Shown here: positions 9,245 to 12,676 of the stretch, one piece after another
How the letters are laid out: every line of letters starts with the position of its first letter
How positions within the stretch are numbered: position 1 is the stretch's first letter
Assembly: GCA_030148625.1 (NCBI GenBank)
Contig: JASBTC010000251.1
Coordinates: 1 to 12,676 of the forward strand
Direction of reading: 5' to 3'
DNA: 12,676 nt
Source of the DNA: Sphingobium sp.
GTDB taxonomy: Bacteria > Pseudomonadota > Alphaproteobacteria > Sphingomonadales > Sphingomonadaceae
Program-made: the position numbers and the translations under genes
Notes under the pieces: model-generated
Told to the model about the DNA's origin: nothing
The model's input: only the letters and a program-made list of their open reading frames with translations
Databases searched by the model: none

Positions 9245-10414
9245 ATGCTGCGCGTCCTCACCATCGCCTCGCTCTTTCCCGACGAGAGCAGGCCCGTCTT
9301 CGGCGTGTTCGTCGAGCGGCAGACATTGGGCCTTGCCGCACGCGATGACGTTTCGCTCGACGTGATCGCACCGATCGGCATTCCGCCATGGCCGCTCTCC
9401 CGTCACGCACGCTATCGCCCCCTTGCCCGCCTGCCGCGACATGAAGGCTGGAAGGGGCTGAGCGTCCACCGCCCGCGCTTTCCGGTGATTCCCGGCGCCA
9501 ATGGCCGGGCCAGCGGCGCGCTGATGGCACGTGCGATCCTGCCGATCGCGCGCCGGCTGCATGCCGAACGGCCGTTCGATGTGGTCGATGCCCAATTCTT
9601 CTTTCCCGACGGCCCCGCGGCGATGCGCGTGGCACAGGCGCTTGGCCTGCCCTATTCGATCAAGGCGCGCGGCGCCGACATCCATTATTGGGGTCATCAG
9701 CCGGCAACCGCCGATGCGGTGCGCATAGCCGGCACCAATGCCGCCGGGCTGCTTGCGGTCAGCGCCGCGATGAAGCGCGACATGGCGGCGCTCGGCATGG
9801 ATGAAGCGCGGATCCGCGTCCATCATACCGGCGTCGACCTGGATCGTTTCGCGCCCGGCGACCGCGCCGGACTGAAGGCGCGGCTCGGCGTCTCCGGACC
9901 GCTCGTCGCCAGCATCGGCGCGCTGATCCCGCGCAAGGGCCAGTCGATCCTGATCGACGCGCTGGCGGGGTTCCCCGACGCCACGCTGATGCTGGTCGGT
10001 CATGGCCCCGACCGGGCGGCGCTCGAAGTCCAGGCGCGCGCGCGCGGAATGGCCGAACGCGTCCGCTTCACCGGCAATCTGCCGCATGAGGAGATTGCGC
10101 ATATCCTGGCCGCCGCCGACGTGATGGCGATGCCATCCGCATCCGAAGGGCTTGCCAATGCCTGGGTCGAGGCGCTCGCCTGCGGCACGCCGATCGTGAT
10201 CACCGACACGGGCGGCGCGCGCGAGGTGGTGGAGAATGCGGAGACCGGCAGGATCGTCGCGAGGACATCGGGTGCGATCGCGGGCGCGATCGCGGCGCTG
10301 CTGGCCGATCCGCCGCCGACACCGATCGTCCGGGCGGCCGCCGAACGCTTTACCTGGGACGCCAATAGCCAGTCATTGTTCGAACATCTGTCGGCGATCG
10401 CACGCCCAGCCTGA
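9245..10414 (+). CDS. Glycosyltransferase family 4 protein
   Basis: The 389-residue protein looks like a GT-B fold retaining glycosyltransferase that moves a sugar from a nucleotide donor to a lipid-linked or glycan acceptor. The N-terminal Rossmann domain begins VLTIASLFPDESRPVFGVFV (4-23), typical of GT4 enzymes. The C-terminal donor-binding domain includes GALIPRKG (225-232, with R230 and K231), and the EX7E motif E301-GLANAWV-E309 followed by ACGTPIV. No signal peptide or membrane helix is seen, so it probably acts at the cytoplasmic face of the membrane. Donor and acceptor cannot be told from sequence; the neighbouring mannose-6-phosphate isomerase makes GDP-mannose a reasonable guess. 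The start at 9245 has only a weak, distant AGG, and an in-frame TAA at 9218-9220 limits upstream extension. It converges on the Mth938-domain gene 12 bases away. Confidence 0.88.
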   Translation: MLRVLTIASLFPDESRPVFGVFVERQTLGLAARDDVSLDVIAPIGIPPWPLSRHARYRPLARLPRHEGWKGLSVHRPRFPVIPGANGRASGALMARAILPIARRLHAERPFDVVDAQFFFPDGPAAMRVAQALGLPYSIKARGADIHYWGHQPATADAVRIAGTNAAGLLAVSAAMKRDMAALGMDEARIRVHHTGVDLDRFAPGDRAGLKARLGVSGPLVASIGALIPRKGQSILIDALAGFPDATLMLVGHGPDRAALEVQARARGMAERVRFTGNLPHEEIAHILAAADVMAMPSASEGLANAWVEALACGTPIVITDTGGAREVVENAETGRIVARTSGAIAGAIAALLADPPPTPIVRAAAERFTWDANSQSLFEHLSAIARPA

Positions 10415-10426
10415 CGCGCAGCGCGG

Positions 10427-10804
10427 CTATCCGTTCAGCGGCAGCAAAGCGGCAGCGATCCAGCGATCCTCACCGCGCAATATGCCCCAGGCGCGCGCCG
10501 CGGCGCGGCTGTCCATCGCCTCCACGCCGATCCCCTGCGCCTCGATCGCGTCGACCAGCGCGCGCGGCGGGCGGGCCATGACGGCACCCGTGCCGATCAG
10601 GATGAATTCGGGCTTCGCATCGAGCAAGACCGCCAGCGCCCCGACATCAAGTGCGTCGAGCGACGGTGCGTCCCACGCCTCGGCATGCTGCGGCGTCAGC
10701 AGCGCGGCCGCCATCACGCGGCCGTCGATGCGGAAGCCACCATCGGCGAAGCCGGAGATGCGCGGCCCCGGCCCGGCCGCATCGGGCCGGACCTGGATGC
10801 TCAC
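10427..10804 (-). CDS. Mth938-like domain-containing protein (DUF498 family)
   Basis: The 125-residue protein belongs to the small Mth938/DUF498 family, whose mitochondrial relative NDUFAF3 helps assemble respiratory complex I; the bacterial role is not established. Recognisable family features are the N-terminal I-x-G-F-A-D-G-G-F segment (about 16-24), and the central FILIGTG (about 67-73) followed by a helix and GVEAMDS. I chose the GTG at 10804, which overlaps the secF stop as GTGA. The frame stays open upstream but runs antiparallel-free inside secF in another frame, so extension would mean a long overlap. The position directly after secD-secF is a recurring arrangement in Alphaproteobacteria, to my knowledge. 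No Shine-Dalgarno is evident, so translation probably depends on secF. The gene ends 12 bases from the convergent glycosyltransferase. Confidence 0.85.
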   Translation of the reverse strand: MSIQVRPDAAGPGPRISGFADGGFRIDGRVMAAALLTPQHAEAWDAPSLDALDVGALAVLLDAKPEFILIGTGAVMARPPRALVDAIEAQGIGVEAMDSRAAARAWGILRGEDRWIAAALLPLNG

Positions 10805-11778
10805 GGAACCGCGCCGTCGTTCGCGTCGGTCGAACGGACACGCTCGGCGGCATTCGCCGCGGCTTCCTTGGGAACGAAGCTGTCGGGCTTCAATTTGAGC
10901 CACAACAGGATCGCCGCCGAGACATAGACCGACGAGAAGGTGCCGATGCCGATGCCGAGCAGCATCGATGCGGTGAAGCCGAAGATCACATCCGGGCCGA
11001 GCAGGAGCAGAATCGACAGCGCGATGATCAGCGACAGCGAGGTGACCAGGGTACGCGACAGCGTCTCGTTCACCGAGAGGTCGAGCAGGCCCATCATGTC
11101 CATCTTGCGGTATTTCCGCATATTCTCGCGGATGCGGTCATAGACGACGATGGTGTCGTTGAGCGAATAGCCGATGATCGTCAGGATCGCCGCGACCACG
11201 TCGAGGTCAAATTCGAGCTGGGTCAGCGCGAAGAAGCCCAGGGTCAGCGCAACGTCGTGGAACAGCGCGAACAGCGCGCCGACGCCGAACTGCCATTCGA
11301 AGCGGAACCAGATGTAGAGCGCGATCGCAAGCATTGCGAGGCCGAGTGCCCAGGCGCCGGTACGGAACAATTCCTGGCTGACCTTGCCCGACACGCTTTC
11401 GGTGCCGCCGAGATGCGCGCCCGGATACGCCTTTTGCACCGTCGCGCGGATCTCTTCGGCCGCACGGTTCGCCGCGGTTTCGTCGCCATCCGGCAAGGGC
11501 GTGCGGATCGCGACTTCCTTGGGCCCGAACTGCTGGATCGACGCCTCGCCCTGACCGAGCGATTCCACGGTTCCGCGCAATTTCTCGATATTCACCGGCT
11601 GATCGAAGGTGACGCGCACCATCTGGCCACCGACGAAATCGATGCCCAGATTGAACCCGCGTATGGCGACCAGCGCCAGCGATCCGATGATCAGCAGCAT
11701 CGAGAATGCCATCGCGACGTTCCGGTATTTCAGGAACGGGATGTTGGTGTTGTCGGGAACGAGCTTTAGCGGACGCAT
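10801..11778 (-). CDS. secF: Protein translocase subunit SecF
   Basis: SecF pairs with SecD in the inner membrane and uses the proton gradient to pull exported proteins through SecYEG. The 325-residue protein has six hydrophobic segments (about 22-40, 137-156, 163-184, 192-211, 244-261, 268-293) and a periplasmic P1 domain after the first. The family motif GIDFVGG lies at 45-51. The conserved stretch GYSLNDTIVVYDRIREN (203-219) contains D208 and the YDRIRE segment. I placed the start at the ATG 11778, preceded by AAAGG nine bases away. The open frame extends 29 codons upstream through a palindromic repeat, which is not protein-coding in homologues. It follows secD after 91 bases and overlaps the Mth938-domain gene by four bases. 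Confidence 0.96.
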   Translation of the reverse strand: MRPLKLVPDNTNIPFLKYRNVAMAFSMLLIIGSLALVAIRGFNLGIDFVGGQMVRVTFDQPVNIEKLRGTVESLGQGEASIQQFGPKEVAIRTPLPDGDETAANRAAEEIRATVQKAYPGAHLGGTESVSGKVSQELFRTGAWALGLAMLAIALYIWFRFEWQFGVGALFALFHDVALTLGFFALTQLEFDLDVVAAILTIIGYSLNDTIVVYDRIRENMRKYRKMDMMGLLDLSVNETLSRTLVTSLSLIIALSILLLLGPDVIFGFTASMLLGIGIGTFSSVYVSAAILLWLKLKPDSFVPKEAAANAAERVRSTDANDGAVP

Positions 11779-11800
11779 GGGTCGATGCCTTTTCCCTGTG

Positions 11801-11827
11801 CCATCCCCGCGAAAGCGGGACGCCAGG
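11801..11827. repeat. REP-like palindrome between secD and secF
   Basis: The gap between secD and secF carries CCATCCCCGCGAAAGCGGGA followed by CGCCAGG. CCCGC (11806-11810) and GCGGG (11815-11819) form a perfect 5-bp stem with a GAAA tetraloop. 'TCATCCCCGCGAAAGCGGG' with a following CCAG is a dispersed palindrome I recall from many Alpha- and Betaproteobacteria. The stem would form in the secD-secF mRNA and may protect the upstream transcript or slow read-through. Only one copy is visible here, so the repeat label rests on recall. Confidence 0.6.
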
Positions 11828-11869
11828 AACACGGAGTTTTCCGGAAGAAGCGGTGCAGCTGGCAATCCA

Positions 11870-12676
11870 TCAGATCGCGAGCTCCTTCGGCCGGTTGCGC
11901 TTCAGATATTGCGCGACCAGCAGGCGCGTGAAGGTGACGCCGGTGAACACCGACGTGATGATGCCGATGGTGAGCACCACCGCGAAGCCGCGGATCGGCC
12001 CCTGGCCAAAGGCAAACATGATCGCCGCCGAGATGACGTTGGTGATGTTGGCGTCGAAAATCGCGCGGCTGGCTTCCTTGTAGCCGAACTCGACCGCCTG
12101 CAGCGTATGCCGTCCTCGTCGCTGTTCCTCGCGGATACGTTCGTTGATCAGCACGTTGGCGTCGACCGCCGCACCGATCGTCAGCACGAAACCGGCGATT
12201 CCCGGCAAGGTCAGCGTCGCATTGAAGATCGCCATGACGCCGAGGATCATGAAGGCGTTCACCACCAGCGCCGCCGTCGTATAGACGCCGAACCGGACAT
12301 AGGTGATGATCATGAACAGGATCACCGCCAGCGTCGCGACGATGCCCGCGATCGCGCCCTTCTGGATCGAATCGGCGCCAAGCTCGGGGCTGACGGTCCG
12401 TTCCTCGATCACCTTCAGCGCCACGGGCAGCTTGCCCGAACGGAGCTGGACCGCGAGCTCATTGGCGCTCTCGACCGTGAAATTGCCCGAAATCTGCGCC
12501 TGACCGCCCAGGATCGGCTCGTTGATATTGGGTGCCGAAAGCACCCTGTCATCGAGGATCATGGCGAAGGGCTTGCCGGTATTCTCCTGCGTCACGCGCG
12601 CAAAGCGCCTGGCGCCCTGGCTGTCGAAACGGATCGAGACGACCGGCTCGTTGGTCTGCTGGTCATAGGTCTGGTT
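11870..12676 (-). CDS. secD: Protein translocase subunit SecD, C-terminal part (partial)
   Basis: The frame is open from the window edge to a TGA at 11872-11870, giving the last 268 residues of a protein normally above 500. SecD works with SecF in proton-driven protein export. The visible part starts in the periplasmic domain. It includes RFDSQGARRFA close to the window edge and then KPFAMILDDRVLSAPNINEPI, followed by the ISGNFT segment. After these come the five C-terminal hydrophobic segments. The signature GAAVDANVLINERIREE, with its key aspartate and the following basic loop, is intact. A GTG at 12595 could be misread as a start, but the coding sequence clearly continues beyond it. The N-terminus and first membrane helix lie outside the window. 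It is followed by secF after 91 bases. Confidence 0.95.
   Translation of the reverse strand, partial: NQTYDQQTNEPVVSIRFDSQGARRFARVTQENTGKPFAMILDDRVLSAPNINEPILGGQAQISGNFTVESANELAVQLRSGKLPVALKVIEERTVSPELGADSIQKGAIAGIVATLAVILFMIITYVRFGVYTTAALVVNAFMILGVMAIFNATLTLPGIAGFVLTIGAAVDANVLINERIREEQRRGRHTLQAVEFGYKEASRAIFDANITNVISAAIMFAFGQGPIRGFAVVLTIGIITSVFTGVTFTRLLVAQYLKRNRPKELAI

Noticed and set aside
10805..10903. Longer version of the Mth938-domain protein starting at 10903
   Set aside because: It would overlap secF by about 100 bases with Arg-rich sequence. The GTG at 10804 gives a family-length protein and a typical four-base coupling.
11779..11865. N-terminal extension of secF by 29 codons
   Set aside because: It translates the REP-like palindrome and does not resemble a SecF N-terminus. 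The ATG at 11778 has a plausible AAAGG.

Overview
The window is G+C-rich chromosomal DNA, most likely from a sphingomonad (Alphaproteobacteria, Sphingomonadales). The evidence is gene order (bamD-recN-ligA; secD-secF-Mth938-domain gene), the protein sequences, and two types of intergenic palindromic repeat that I recall as common in sphingomonad genomes. No genus can be fixed from the sequence alone. Nearly all of it is ordinary core-genome coding sequence. I see no rRNA, tRNA, CRISPR array, transposase, phage gene or defence system, and no non-coding stretch longer than about 170 bases.

Layout. 1-985 (+): the last codons of a short-chain dehydrogenase/reductase, overlapping prmA (ribosomal protein L11 methyltransferase). 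986-1152: a spacer between convergent genes, filled by a MITE-like palindromic element with imperfect terminal inverted repeats. 1153-2707 (-): a DoxX-family and an LtrA-family membrane protein gene, almost touching. 2774-3439 (-): a tandem PilZ-domain protein, preceded by an AT-rich region holding a CtrA-like box. 3584-8218 (-): bamD, recN and ligA, a conserved alphaproteobacterial cluster for outer-membrane assembly and DNA repair/replication. 8219-8372: a divergent promoter region with a strong palindrome. 8373-10414 (+): a class I mannose-6-phosphate isomerase and a family 4 glycosyltransferase, plausibly serving mannose supply and surface-polysaccharide synthesis. 10427-12676 (-): secD (partial, running off the window), secF and a small Mth938-domain protein, the Sec translocon accessory operon.

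How the genes work together. SecD/SecF drive late steps of export across the inner membrane, and BamD helps assemble exported beta-barrel proteins in the outer membrane. ManA and the glycosyltransferase probably feed the cell surface. RecN and LigA share an operon with bamD. The PilZ protein would link c-di-GMP to surface or motility behaviour.

I did not find a convincing undescribed system. The observations most worth checking are the 127-bp MITE-like element, the CtrA-like site before the PilZ gene, the divergent bamD/manA palindrome, the unequal PilZ motifs, and the translational coupling of the Mth938-domain gene to secF.
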